Assembly (NCBI GenBank): GCA_964533495.1
Contig: CAZHJU010000001.1
Span: 62,001-126,000, forward strand
Reading direction: 5' to 3'
Source: Ga0077527 sp964533495
Lineage (GTDB): Bacteria; Pseudomonadota; Gammaproteobacteria; Burkholderiales; SG8-41
DNA: 64,000 bases
The notes beneath the pieces are model-generated. The model was not told the DNA's origin. It made no database searches and saw only the letters and a program-made list of their open reading frames with translations. Of this stretch, positions 39,411-48,528 are shown one piece after another. Within the stretch, counting starts at the first letter, position 1. Each line of letters opens with the position of its first letter. The position numbers and the translations under genes were made by a program.

Positions 39411-41768
39411 TCAGTGCGGCTGCAGCGCCCACACCCCGTCCCAGTCCTCCGGCGGCGGATTGTCGCGATAGATCGCACAGCGCTCGAGATAAAGCTGCGA
39501 AGGACGGTCTCCGGGACAGGCGGCCAGCGCATCCCGGAACAGGGCCTCGGCCCGCCGCCACGAACGATTGCGGTAATGGCCGACGGCCTCGGCAAAAGTG
39601 AACAGGACCTCGTCCATCCGCGGGAAGCTCCGCTCCGTGTGGTGTTCCAGCACTTCGCTGATGGACACCGGCGCCTGCCGCCCGCGCACCCGGATCAGGT
39701 CGAGTTCGCGCAAACGCAGCGGCCTCCCCAGCCGCGCCACGGTGGTTTCGCAGACCAGCACATCCGTGCCGTAATACTTGTTGGCATTCTGCAGCCGCTC
39801 CGCCAGGTTGACCCGGTCTCCGATCACCGTGTATTCCAGCCGCTTCGGCGAGCCGATGCTCCCGGCGACGACGCTGCCGGTGCTGATGCCGATGCCGATG
39901 GTGATGGGCTCGTGCCCTGCCGGAGTCCGGCGGCCGTTCAGCTCGCGCAGGGCCATCATCATCCGGCTGCCGACGGTGACTGCATTCTCCGCGTCGTTGT
40001 GTGACGTGCGCACCGAACCGAAGACGGCCATGATCATGTCGCCGATGTACTTGTCGAGTATGCCGTTGTGGGCAAACACGATGTCGACCATGTCCGTGAA
40101 ATAATCGTTGAGCATCGCCACCGTCTCGCGCGGCCCCAGCCGCTCGGACAGCGCGGTGAAGCCGCGGATGTCGGAAAACAGCACGCTCACCTCGCGGTTG
40201 GTGCCGCCGAGGACGGCATCGCCGCCCTCCAGCAGTTCGTCCATCACCGCCTTGCTCATGTAGCGCGACATCGTGTTGCGCAGCCTCTTCTCGCGGGTGA
40301 TGTCCTCCATGATCAGCATCGAACCGAGCGGATCGTCGTGCACGTCCTGCAACGGCACCGCCGTCATGTTCACCGACACCGCGCGCCGGCCGCCGAGCAC
40401 GAGGTCCGAATCGACGGTGCTGTCGATCCTTCCGGTGCGCAGCACCTTCTCCAGGCTGTGGGTCACCCAGCTGTTGGGCCCCTCGAACACCTCGCCCACC
40501 TTGCGGCTGACGATCTCCCCTTCGGTGCGCTGCAGGATGCGCAGGGCCGACTGGTTGACCTTGCTGACGGCATTGCCCGCGTCCAGGGTCAGCACGCCGT
40601 TGCTCATGCTGCGCAGGATGCTCTCGTTGTAATTGCGCGAGTTGCTGACGTCCTCGAACAGCTGGGCATTCTCGATCGACACCGCGGCCTGGGCGCACAG
40701 CGCCGCCAGCCGGCGCTGGTCGGCGGCGGTGAAGGGTCCTTCCTTCTTGTTCAGTATCTCCATCACGCCGACCTTGTTGCCACCCTTCGTGGTGATCGGC
40801 ATGCAGAGGATGTTGCGCGTGCGGTAGCCGGTGCCCTTGTCGACATCCGGATTGAACCGGGGATCGCTGTAGGCATCGTCGATGCTGATGCGCACGCCCC
40901 GGGTGAAACACTCGCCGGCGATGCCCGCGCCGGCCGGAAAGCGGATCTCGCGCGCAGTCTCCCCCTCCGCGACCCGCGACCACAGCTCGTTGCCGGACGG
41001 ATCGTGGAGAAACAGGGAACCGCGGTCGGCGCCGAGCAGCTGCGTCGCCGCGGCAAGTATCTTCTCGAGCAGCGGATCGAGCAGGATTTCCGAGGTGATC
41101 GAGCTGACCACGTCGAGCAGCAGCGCCTCCTCGCGCTGCGCCCGCTCCACCCGCTCGAACATGCGCGCGTTTTCGAAAGCAGCAGCCGCCTGCGAAGACA
41201 GTCCTTCCAGCATCTGCTGGTCTTCCGCGTCGAAGCCCCCCTCCCGCTTGTTCAGCGCCTGGGTGACGCCGATCACCACCTGCTTCTTGTTGCGGATGGG
41301 CACACAGAGGATGTTGCGCGTGCGGTAGCCGGTCTCGTCGTCGACCTTCCGGTTGAACCGCGGATCGGCATAGGCGTCCGGGATGATCTCCCCCCTGCCG
41401 CTGGTGAACACCGAACCGGCGATGCCGCGATCCGCTGGAAAGCGCACCTCGCCCATCGCATTGCCCTGCATGACCCGGGAAAACAGCTCCTTCGTCTCCG
41501 CATCGTACAGAAACAGCGAGCTGCGCTCCGCGTTGAGAGTCTCGGTCACCACTTCCATCAGCCGCGGGAACAGCACGTCCAGCGACAGCGTGTCCGACAC
41601 CCGGTTGGCGACATCGACCAGCGCGGTGGTCCGGCGCACCAGCTCCGTGATGCGGATCAGCAGCTGTGTTTTTTCCGCATCCGAAAGGCCGCCGAGCAGG
41701 CGCTCGATGTCGGATTGATGCAGGCGGCGCTCGAGAATGCCGCGGATGATCTCGAAATCGATTTTCAT
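39411..41768 (-). CDS. adenylate/guanylate cyclase with tandem GAF domains and a PAS domain
   Basis: A 785-residue class III nucleotidyl cyclase. Two GAF domains lie at about 50-200 and 225-385. Both contain the NKREGGF/NKKEGPF-type ends and near-identical PDAYADPRFNRKVDDETGYR and DDAYSDPRFNPDVDKGTGYR segments, the NKFDE-like class found in cyclic-nucleotide-binding GAFs of cyclases and phosphodiesterases. A PAS-like domain (about 395-500) precedes the catalytic domain: SVLFSDIRGFTAL (metal Asp), GILDKYIGDMIMAVFG and RLEYTVIGDRVNLAERLQ. A C-terminal TPR-like helix ends the chain. It has no membrane segment. It starts the minus-strand group's 3' end, after the EAL-like gene. The presence of both GAF repeats suggests feedback by cAMP or cGMP. 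Confidence 0.9.
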   Translation of the reverse strand: MKIDFEIIRGILERRLHQSDIERLLGGLSDAEKTQLLIRITELVRRTTALVDVANRVSDTLSLDVLFPRLMEVVTETLNAERSSLFLYDAETKELFSRVMQGNAMGEVRFPADRGIAGSVFTSGRGEIIPDAYADPRFNRKVDDETGYRTRNILCVPIRNKKQVVIGVTQALNKREGGFDAEDQQMLEGLSSQAAAAFENARMFERVERAQREEALLLDVVSSITSEILLDPLLEKILAAATQLLGADRGSLFLHDPSGNELWSRVAEGETAREIRFPAGAGIAGECFTRGVRISIDDAYSDPRFNPDVDKGTGYRTRNILCMPITTKGGNKVGVMEILNKKEGPFTAADQRRLAALCAQAAVSIENAQLFEDVSNSRNYNESILRSMSNGVLTLDAGNAVSKVNQSALRILQRTEGEIVSRKVGEVFEGPNSWVTHSLEKVLRTGRIDSTVDSDLVLGGRRAVSVNMTAVPLQDVHDDPLGSMLIMEDITREKRLRNTMSRYMSKAVMDELLEGGDAVLGGTNREVSVLFSDIRGFTALSERLGPRETVAMLNDYFTDMVDIVFAHNGILDKYIGDMIMAVFGSVRTSHNDAENAVTVGSRMMMALRELNGRRTPAGHEPITIGIGISTGSVVAGSIGSPKRLEYTVIGDRVNLAERLQNANKYYGTDVLVCETTVARLGRPLRLRELDLIRVRGRQAPVSISEVLEHHTERSFPRMDEVLFTFAEAVGHYRNRSWRRAEALFRDALAACPGDRPSQLYLERCAIYRDNPPPEDWDGVWALQPH

Positions 41769-41789
41769 GTCCGCGGCATCATGGCCGGA

Positions 41790-43589
41790 TCAGAGATCGG
41801 AAAGCCGCAGTTTCGCGAGCCCCGCGCCGCTTTTCTCGAAGACCATGATGTCCTCGGCAGTCAGCGGCGGACTGACATGGGGCCCCTGGACCCGCTCGCA
41901 GCCCAGGGCCAGCAGCGCAACGACGGTTTCGCCGTCGGCCACCCCCTCGGCCGTGACCCGCAGGCCGAGGTCGCGGGCAAGCCGGACCAGGGAGCGGATG
42001 ATTTTTCCGTGCAGTTGCGAACGCTGCATGTCATGCACGAATTCCGCGCTGAGCTGCATCTCGTCGAAGGGCAGCTGGGCAAGGTTGCCCAGCGAGGAGG
42101 CGCCGGTGGCGAAACCCGCGATGCCCAGCCGCAGCCCGAGGCGCTTGAGGCGGGCAAAGGCGTCCTTCACCTGCGCCAGGTCGCCGGCGATGGCGGACTC
42201 GTGCACGCCGATGACCACGCGCCCCGGCGGCACGCCCCAGGTGCGCAGCGCGCGATCGACGAATTCCGGAAAATCGGGCTGCAGCAGACCGCTCGCCGAC
42301 ACCTTCAATCCCAGCTTGCACTGCAGCCCCGCCTTGGCGAATTCGGCGCTCTGGCGCAACGCATTGTTGAACACCCACCAGGTCACTTCGCGCACCAGGC
42401 CCGCGCTTTCCGCGGTGCCGAGCGCCTCGGCCTCGGACACTTCGCCAAGCTCGGCATCGGTCCAGCGCAGGCTGCATTCGAGCCCGCCGATGCGTCCCGA
42501 CTGGGCATCGAGCTGCGGCTCGAAGGCAAGGCCGAGCGTGTTCTCTTCCAGCGCGCGGCGCAGCCGCGTCTCGTAACGCAGCTGGCGCTCCTCGCTCTCG
42601 CCATGCGCCGGATCGTAGACCGCGGTGCGTTCGGCGGAGCCCCGGGCGACCCGTGCCGCCAGCTTGGCGTTGCGCACCAGCGTCTGCGGATCGCCGCCGT
42701 GGTCCGGATAAACGACGATGCCGATCGCCACGTCGGTATCGAAAATGCGGTCGCCGATCGGAATCGGCGTCTCCAGCGCACCCATCACCTTGTTGGCGGC
42801 GAGAATGGCCACACCCTCGCCGGCAATCCCCGGCAACAGGCAGGCGAACTGGTCGCGGCTGACGCGGCCCAGCTGATCCTGCCTGCGCAGCACACCCTCG
42901 CGCATGCGGCGGGTCACGCGCAGCATGAAGGCCTCGCCTTTCTGCAGGCCGAGCTGGCGGTCGATCTGCTCGACCTTCCCGACCTGCAGCAGCAGCAGGC
43001 CGAGCTGCCTGCCGTCCTGGCGATGGCTTTCGATCGTGTTCCGGAAGATTTCCATGAATGCCGCGTATTCGGGTGTCGGCAACGTGCGCACGACCCCGCC
43101 CTCTTCCTGGCTGCGCGCCGCAAGCGACGCCAGCAGTGCCAGCTGCAGGAAATTGAAACGCTGCAGCGCCAGCAGGGTTTCCGTGCATTGCGCGGCATCG
43201 TCGCCGTACAGCCGCAGCACGCCGCGGGTCATCGCGTCCTGGAAACGCAGGCAATCCCGGCGCATGCGCTCGAGAGGCTCGCCTTCCGCATCGAGCGCCC
43301 ATTCGCCGAGCGCGGCGTGCATCGTCGCCGCATCCGCGTTGCCGGACACCGCCTGCGTCTCGAACGCGGCCGCCAGCGTGCCGGCGACCGGCACGAACAG
43401 GTCCGGCGCCCGCTCCCGAACCTCCCGGAAGGCCGCGGCCACCCGGCCCAGCACATCCGGGCCGGCATTGAATTCCTCCGCCAGGCGCGCCGTCAGCGCG
43501 CCAAGGCTGATCGCCGCCTCCGGTGCGCCGTCCGCGGCCGGCGCAGAGGAAGATTCAGAGGAAGAATTCGGAGGGATCGATGGGGACAC
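41790..43589 (-). CDS. degenerate GGDEF-EAL protein, probably non-catalytic
   Basis: A 599-residue protein with a helical N-terminus (about 30-200), a GGDEF-like domain and an EAL-like domain. The GGDEF signature is replaced by SRDQF in LGRVSRDQFACLLPG, so cyclase activity is unlikely. In the EAL part the motif reads GLECSLRW instead of EALLRW, and the metal-binding DDFGTGYSSL loop reads AGFATGASSL, losing both aspartates. It should therefore not hydrolyse c-di-GMP but may still bind it or act as a scaffold. Its start overlaps the end of the upstream HD-GYP gene by 35 bases, and the cyclase gene follows 21 bases downstream, so the three are probably one transcript. Confidence 0.88.
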   Translation of the reverse strand: MSPSIPPNSSSESSSAPAADGAPEAAISLGALTARLAEEFNAGPDVLGRVAAAFREVRERAPDLFVPVAGTLAAAFETQAVSGNADAATMHAALGEWALDAEGEPLERMRRDCLRFQDAMTRGVLRLYGDDAAQCTETLLALQRFNFLQLALLASLAARSQEEGGVVRTLPTPEYAAFMEIFRNTIESHRQDGRQLGLLLLQVGKVEQIDRQLGLQKGEAFMLRVTRRMREGVLRRQDQLGRVSRDQFACLLPGIAGEGVAILAANKVMGALETPIPIGDRIFDTDVAIGIVVYPDHGGDPQTLVRNAKLAARVARGSAERTAVYDPAHGESEERQLRYETRLRRALEENTLGLAFEPQLDAQSGRIGGLECSLRWTDAELGEVSEAEALGTAESAGLVREVTWWVFNNALRQSAEFAKAGLQCKLGLKVSASGLLQPDFPEFVDRALRTWGVPPGRVVIGVHESAIAGDLAQVKDAFARLKRLGLRLGIAGFATGASSLGNLAQLPFDEMQLSAEFVHDMQRSQLHGKIIRSLVRLARDLGLRVTAEGVADGETVVALLALGCERVQGPHVSPPLTAEDIMVFEKSGAGLAKLRLSDL

Positions 43590-44811
43590 TGTCCTGCTCC
43601 AGGGTGCGTTTGATCCGGTACGGGACGCTGGGCGCGGCTTTGGGTTCCTGCGCGAGGTCGAGTATCAGTTGCGGACGTTTGGCCGCGCCCTGCGCGTCGA
43701 GCACCACCATCACCTTCGGCAACAGGCGCCTGACCAGATTCTGCGCGATGACGATGCCGATTTCTCCGGAGTTCAGCTCGACCAGGGCGCCGACGGGAAA
43801 AATGCCGATGCACTGCACGAACTGCTCGACCAGCGGCCCATCGAACTGCACGTTGCGGGTGTTATAGAGGTGATTGAGCGCGTTCGACGGCGAATAGACC
43901 TCCGCGTAGGGGCGCGGATGCGTCATCGCGTCGAAACAGTCGACCAGGCCCGCAATCGAGCCGAACAGGCCGATCTGGTCGCCTTTCAGGCCCTTGGGAT
44001 AACCGCTGCCGTCGTAACGCTCATGGTGGAGCGCGGCCAGCTCCGGCAGCCCCGGCGGCAGGCCCGGAGTCTCCTTGAGGATCGCCACCGAATGCGCGAT
44101 GTGGCTGCGGCAGACCATCAGTTCGGGCTTGGACAGGGGACCCTTTTTCTCGACGACTTCCTCCGGCACCGCCGTCATGCCGACGTCCTGCAGCAATCCC
44201 AGCATCCCGAGCAGGTCGAGCTGTTCGCGCGGCAGCTGCAGGAACCGGCCGAAGGTCAGCATGTAGATCGACACGCCAAAGGCGCGGTCCAGGGTATGCC
44301 CGCCCTTCTCCTTGAGCTTGGCGAGCAGCATCATCGCATCCGGATTGCGCACCACGCTGTCCGTCATGCTGGTGACGGCTTCCTGCACGCGCGGCGCGTC
44401 GAGCGCCCTGCCGGCCTCCACCTGGCCCATGATGTCCCGGAGCACGACCTCGGTCTGGCGCTGCGCGGTGCGTGCAACCGGCAATTCCTCGTCGACCGTG
44501 GATTTTTCGCGGTAGACGACCTTGTGCTTGATCGTCGTCAGCACGCTGGGGCCGAGCGGCTCCGCCACGCGCGGCCTCGCCGAGGACGGCTCGCCGGCGC
44601 GGCTGGTCAGCAGCGCGCTGCGGTCGGGCAGATCGGGCCCCTTGTCGAGGTCGATGATGACCTTCTTGCAGTATTTTTTGAGGGCTTCCAGCTGCTTGTC
44701 GTTATTCAGCACGAAGCCCTGGTACATGAACGGCGTTTCCGTCCACGGGCGGTCCAGCTCGGAGACGAACACTCCGAATTCGAGTTGTTCTACAGGGACT
44801 TCTTTTTTCAT
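43555..44811 (-). CDS. HD-GYP protein with altered HD motif (DUF3391 N-terminus)
   Basis: A 418-residue soluble protein. The N-terminal DUF3391 region holds VEQLEFGVFVSELDRPWTET and VIIDLDKGP. The HD-GYP domain spans about 155-345. The GYP part, AALHHERYDGSGYPKGLKGD, is intact, but the HD motif reads LLQDVGM where active enzymes have LLHDIGK: the histidine is Gln and the lysine is Met. The metal site is thus incomplete and c-di-GMP hydrolysis is doubtful. It may act as a receptor. It leads a minus-strand unit with the EAL-like and cyclase genes, next to a probable cyclic nucleotide phosphodiesterase upstream. Confidence 0.88.
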   Translation of the reverse strand: MKKEVPVEQLEFGVFVSELDRPWTETPFMYQGFVLNNDKQLEALKKYCKKVIIDLDKGPDLPDRSALLTSRAGEPSSARPRVAEPLGPSVLTTIKHKVVYREKSTVDEELPVARTAQRQTEVVLRDIMGQVEAGRALDAPRVQEAVTSMTDSVVRNPDAMMLLAKLKEKGGHTLDRAFGVSIYMLTFGRFLQLPREQLDLLGMLGLLQDVGMTAVPEEVVEKKGPLSKPELMVCRSHIAHSVAILKETPGLPPGLPELAALHHERYDGSGYPKGLKGDQIGLFGSIAGLVDCFDAMTHPRPYAEVYSPSNALNHLYNTRNVQFDGPLVEQFVQCIGIFPVGALVELNSGEIGIVIAQNLVRRLLPKVMVVLDAQGAAKRPQLILDLAQEPKAAPSVPYRIKRTLEQDSVPIDPSEFFL

Positions 44812-44907
44812 GTTCTTGGAATCAGTCCGCGACCGCCAGACCCCCCTGGCACGCCCTGGTGAATTCTCCGTCCGGCCGACAGCAGGCGCAAGAGCGCCGT
44901 TGCCGGC

Positions 44908-45675
44908 TCAAAATTCGAATACGTGATTGTTCTGCAGCAGCCGCGGCGGAATCTTCACCGGCAGTTCCTCGATCTCCTGCATCGTCAGCTCGATCTCGCT
45001 GGGTTTGAGATGGGTGATGTAAACCTCCACCTGCCGCTGCAGCTTGGCCAGTTCCTCGCCGAGCATCGACGGGCAGAGGTGCCGCGCCAGTTCCGCCAGC
45101 CTGCGATCCTTGTCCGAAAACGCCGTTTCGATGATCAGGTACTTCAGGTTCTCCGTGCGGTTGACGATTTCCCACAACCCGTCGTTGGGCCCGGTATCGC
45201 CGCTGAAAGCGAGGCTGCCCTTGCCGCTGTCGAGCAGGTAACCGACCGCGGGCACGGTATGGATCGCCGGCAGGGCCGTGATCTTCCGCCCGCCGAGGTC
45301 GATGACGCTGCCCACCTCGATTTCCCGGTACTGCATGAAGGGGGCCTCCGGCGTCGGAATCACGGTGAAGTCGGGCCAGATATCCCAGTTGAACAGGTTT
45401 TTCTTGAGAATCTCGATCGTCGGTGCGGTGGCATAGACCGTCACCGGCTTCGGCCGCAGGGCGCCCACCGAGTCCAGGAAAAACGCGATGGAATCGACGT
45501 GATCGAGATGCGAATGGGTGACGAAGATATGGTCGATCAGCGAAAGCTCCGGCAGGGACAATTCACCGACACCGGTGCCGGCATCGATCAGGATGTCCTG
45601 GTCGACCAGGAAAGACGTCGTGCGGTGCTGTTGCCCGCCGATGCTGCCGGAACAGCCGAGTATGCGCAGGCGCAT
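44908..45675 (-). CDS. metallo-beta-lactamase-fold hydrolase, class II cAMP phosphodiesterase-like
   Basis: A 255-residue cytoplasmic MBL-fold protein. The metal site THSHLDHVDSIAFFLDS matches the variant seen in class II 3',5'-cyclic-nucleotide phosphodiesterases, and LAFSGDTGPNDGLWEIVN and YITHLKPSEIELTMQEI match their later motifs. RILGCSGSIGG at the N-terminus and FLVDQDILIDAGTGVGELSL are also family-typical. It probably cleaves cAMP or cGMP, opposing the cyclase 3 kb downstream. RNase Z-like activity is an alternative. It lies 96 bases upstream of the HD-GYP gene on the same strand. Confidence 0.83.
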   Translation of the reverse strand: MRLRILGCSGSIGGQQHRTTSFLVDQDILIDAGTGVGELSLPELSLIDHIFVTHSHLDHVDSIAFFLDSVGALRPKPVTVYATAPTIEILKKNLFNWDIWPDFTVIPTPEAPFMQYREIEVGSVIDLGGRKITALPAIHTVPAVGYLLDSGKGSLAFSGDTGPNDGLWEIVNRTENLKYLIIETAFSDKDRRLAELARHLCPSMLGEELAKLQRQVEVYITHLKPSEIELTMQEIEELPVKIPPRLLQNNHVFEF

Positions 45676-45845
45676 GCCGGGCCGCCTATCGCCGTACGGC
45701 CGCTTCCGGAGACGATCCGGGGCATGCGGATGGGCTGCAAAGGGCGTGTGCGGACTTCATGCTGTTCTTTCGGTCGAGACGGGGGGAAAGAAAGAACGGT
45801 CGATTTTACTCCAAAGCACCCCGTGCGCCGGTGCCGGGGGAACGC

Positions 45846-46400
45846 CTAGCGTTCCGGCCACTCCACCAGCAAGCGGCTTTTCACGGGACGGCCGTCCTTC
45901 CGGCCCGGGGCAAACCGGATCACCAGCAGCCGTTCCCGGATATCCGCCACCGGATAACCGGGGTCCGCCGCAACGACGTCCACCACGCGGCCCTGCTGGT
46001 CGATGCCGACCCAGACGCGCACATGGGCCACGGGCAAAGCCTGCCGCGAGTCCGGCAATTCCAGAAGCTCGGGGTACTGGTCCAGTTCACGCGCCGGGTA
46101 AAAGCGGGAGTCGGTTCCGGCCGCGCCGGCATCGGGCGCCGGTGAAAGCTCCGCGCCGCGCGCGACACGGGAACGCGGCCGCTTCGCCGGATCCGGAACG
46201 ACAGCCCTCTCCGCATCCGCCACAAACGCCGCTCCCTGCGGCATCGCGGGCGGGCTTTCCAGGCGGGCCTGCAGCAGCGGTCCCGGCATGGCGGAACCAC
46301 GGACACCCCCGCTCCAATTGCCGGCCAGCAGAATATGCGCCAGCAGGGACAGGCCCAGGGCGACCTGGAACCTGCGGTCCGGAACGTTGCCAGGGATCAT
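45846..46400 (-). CDS. TonB C-terminal-domain-like protein
   Basis: A 184-residue protein with one N-terminal membrane helix (VALGLSLLAHILLAG) and a proline- and alanine-rich periplasmic linker. Its C-terminal domain, ALPVAHVRVWVGIDQQGRVV then DVVAADPGYPVADI and RLLVIRFAPGRKDGRPVKSR, fits TonB-like energy transducers. No exbB or exbD genes and no receptor are nearby, so it may be an orphan TonB or a structural protein. It lies 24 bases downstream of dsbC on the same strand. Confidence 0.65.
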   Translation of the reverse strand: MIPGNVPDRRFQVALGLSLLAHILLAGNWSGGVRGSAMPGPLLQARLESPPAMPQGAAFVADAERAVVPDPAKRPRSRVARGAELSPAPDAGAAGTDSRFYPARELDQYPELLELPDSRQALPVAHVRVWVGIDQQGRVVDVVAADPGYPVADIRERLLVIRFAPGRKDGRPVKSRLLVEWPER

Positions 46401-46424
46401 CTCCGACGCTCCCCGGCCGGCCGT

Positions 46425-47135
46425 CTACCGCGGGGCGGTAAAAGCCTGTTCCAGCTTGTCGGCCGGCAGGTAGCCGCCGACCTGCTGGCCGTTGGCAAGA
46501 AATACCGCCGGCGTGCCGCGCACGCCGAAACGCTGGGCAAGCCGCTGATTGTCTTCGAGGGGCGTCGCGCAGGTCTTCACGGCATTGGCGGGCAGCGACG
46601 CCTTGTTCATCAGGTCATCCCAGGCTTTGGCGCGGTCCTTCGCGCACCACACCGCCTTCGATTTTTCGGCGGAGTCGGGCGACAGGATGGGCAGCAGGAA
46701 GGTGTACACGGTGATGTCGGTCATCTTGTTGAGTTCCTTCTGCAGTTCCTTGCAGTAGCCGCAGTTCGGATCCTCGAAGGTATAGACCACCCGCTTGCCG
46801 CTGCCTTTCACCCGCTTGATGGCGTTGCCCTGGGCATTGACCAGCGCGCCGGAGGCGATCTGGTCGCGGCGCTCGCCGGTCAGATTGCGTTCCTGCCGGG
46901 CACGCAGGTCGAACAGGTTTCCGCTCATCAGGTACGTCAGTTTTTCATCGGTATAGACCACCTGCCCGTCGAACACGACTTCGTAGAGGCCGGGAAAAGG
47001 CATCCGGGTGACGCTTTCGATTTTCATCGACGGAAAGCGCGCTTCGAAAGCCTTGCGCACATTGCCTTCGCTGGCCTGCGCCGGAGTTGCCGTCATCAGT
47101 CCCGCAAAGACAACGGAGGCGAGTCGTTTGAACAT
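46425..47135 (-). CDS. dsbC: thiol:disulfide interchange protein DsbC
   Basis: A 236-residue periplasmic disulfide isomerase. A signal peptide (MFKRLASVVFAGLMTATPAQ, cleaved after QA) is followed by the N-terminal dimerisation domain and a thioredoxin domain with the active site TFEDPNCGYCKELQKEL and the cis-proline segment RGTPAVFLANG. A second cysteine pair is seen in VWCAKD and KTCATP. ATG at 47135 is chosen for the signal peptide. An in-frame start lies at 47153. It follows the ubiH-type gene. Confidence 0.93.
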   Translation of the reverse strand: MFKRLASVVFAGLMTATPAQASEGNVRKAFEARFPSMKIESVTRMPFPGLYEVVFDGQVVYTDEKLTYLMSGNLFDLRARQERNLTGERRDQIASGALVNAQGNAIKRVKGSGKRVVYTFEDPNCGYCKELQKELNKMTDITVYTFLLPILSPDSAEKSKAVWCAKDRAKAWDDLMNKASLPANAVKTCATPLEDNQRLAQRFGVRGTPAVFLANGQQVGGYLPADKLEQAFTAPR

Positions 47136-47192
47136 GTCGGATTCCCTGGGCAAATCGCCCGTGATGGCTACGGTATGCGGCCCGCCTGACGT

Positions 47193-48365
47193 TCAGGCCG
47201 CTGCATGACGGATCAGCAGGTTTTTCAGGAACGGCAGCCGATCCACTGCCGCCATGCCGGAATTGCGCGCTCCGGATACCCAGACCGGCCTTGCCGCAAA
47301 AAGTTTCTGCAACCCGTCGGTGCCGAGTTCCATCGCGGCGATGTCTTCGCGCCGGGCCCGTTCGTAACGCCGCAGCAACTGCCGGTCGCCGCAATCCTGG
47401 CCCGGCGCCCGTGCCGACAACACCTTGACCAGTTCACGCACGTCCCGGAAACCCAGGTTAACGCCCTGACCGGCCAGCGGGTGCACATTATGCGCGGCAT
47501 CGCCCGCCAATGCGACCCGCGGCGCCACCAGCTTCGGAACATGGGCGAGCCGCAGCGGGAAACCGGCGGCCGGGGTGATCAGCCGCAGCGCGCCGAGCAC
47601 GCCCGTGCTGGCCTCCGCGACCCTCGCGGCCAGCACACCGGCGGGCAGCGCCAGCAGCTCTTGCGCATGATCCCCGGCGGTCGACCACACCATCGACACG
47701 CGATTGCCCGGCAGGGGCAGCAGCGCCAGCACGCCGTCATTGCGAAACCACTGGTACGCCGCGCCGCGATGGTTCCCATCGGTTTCAAAATTGGCGACGA
47801 CCCCGGTTTGCCGGTAATCGGTGACCCTCGCCTCCAGGCCCGCCGCCTGCCGCACCCAGGAATCGCCGCCGTCCGTGCCCACCACCAGCCGTGCATGCAG
47901 CAGGCTGCCGTCACCCAGTTGAAGCTGCGCGCAATCCCCGTCGATCCGCAACGCGGCCGCCCGCGCCGGGCAGACGACCGGCAGGCGGCCGGTTTCGGCA
48001 ATGGCATCGCGCAGGGCCTGCTGCAGGGCGCCGCTCTCGACGATATGCGCCAGCTCGCGCAAGCCGGCATCGTAGGCGCTGAATGACAACTGCCCCGCCG
48101 GCCGGTCGCCCCGGATCGCCATCGACTCCACGCGTTGCACGCGCTGCGGGGCCAGCCGCGGCCAGACCCCGAGGTTTTCGAGGAACGCAGCGTTGCCGGG
48201 GCTGATCGCATAGACGCGGCTGTCCCAGGCCGCTCCCGCGACCGCCGGCTGCGGCGGTTGCGAGTCGATCAGCACGGCCGACAGCCCGGCCCGATGCAGG
48301 GCCAGCGCGAGGCAGCTTCCCACGAGGCCGCCGCCGACGATCAATGCGTCATGAACGGCTGACAT
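47193..48365 (-). CDS. UbiH/UbiF/COQ6-family FAD-dependent hydroxylase
   Basis: A 390-residue flavoprotein monooxygenase for ubiquinone ring hydroxylation. The FAD-binding IVGGGLVGSCLALALHRAGL is at the start, VGTDGGDSWVRQAAG in the middle, and the second FAD motif RVALAGDAAHNVHPLAGQGV near residue 280. The exact ring position is not deducible. Alongside coq7 at 30.7 kb it completes part of the pathway. ATG 48365 is used, with an alternative four codons upstream. It is followed by dsbC, as in many betaproteobacteria. Confidence 0.9.
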   Translation of the reverse strand: MSAVHDALIVGGGLVGSCLALALHRAGLSAVLIDSQPPQPAVAGAAWDSRVYAISPGNAAFLENLGVWPRLAPQRVQRVESMAIRGDRPAGQLSFSAYDAGLRELAHIVESGALQQALRDAIAETGRLPVVCPARAAALRIDGDCAQLQLGDGSLLHARLVVGTDGGDSWVRQAAGLEARVTDYRQTGVVANFETDGNHRGAAYQWFRNDGVLALLPLPGNRVSMVWSTAGDHAQELLALPAGVLAARVAEASTGVLGALRLITPAAGFPLRLAHVPKLVAPRVALAGDAAHNVHPLAGQGVNLGFRDVRELVKVLSARAPGQDCGDRQLLRRYERARREDIAAMELGTDGLQKLFAARPVWVSGARNSGMAAVDRLPFLKNLLIRHAAA

Positions 48366-48528
48366 CGGGGCTAACATCGGGATTACAATATTCCGTCATC
48401 GTCGATTCCATGTCCGGCATTCTAGCGGCCCGGGCAACCGTCTCCATCAGGCCGGCGACGGCGCGAAAAAAGCGCGTGCAACATGCGGATTTTGCAGAAA
48501 AATCAATGAAATGGCCGGCGCCGCCGGC

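Noticed and set aside
40068..43613. Very long plus-strand open frame covering the cyclase and EAL-like genes
   Set aside because: It is the antisense shadow of GC-rich coding sequence: rich in Arg, His, Gln and Gly with no recognisable domain, while the minus strand encodes clear GAF, cyclase and GGDEF/EAL domains.
45846..46400. A complete Ton system around the TonB-like gene
   Set aside because: No exbB, exbD or TonB-dependent receptor lies nearby; only the C-terminal similarity supports TonB, so no system is claimed.
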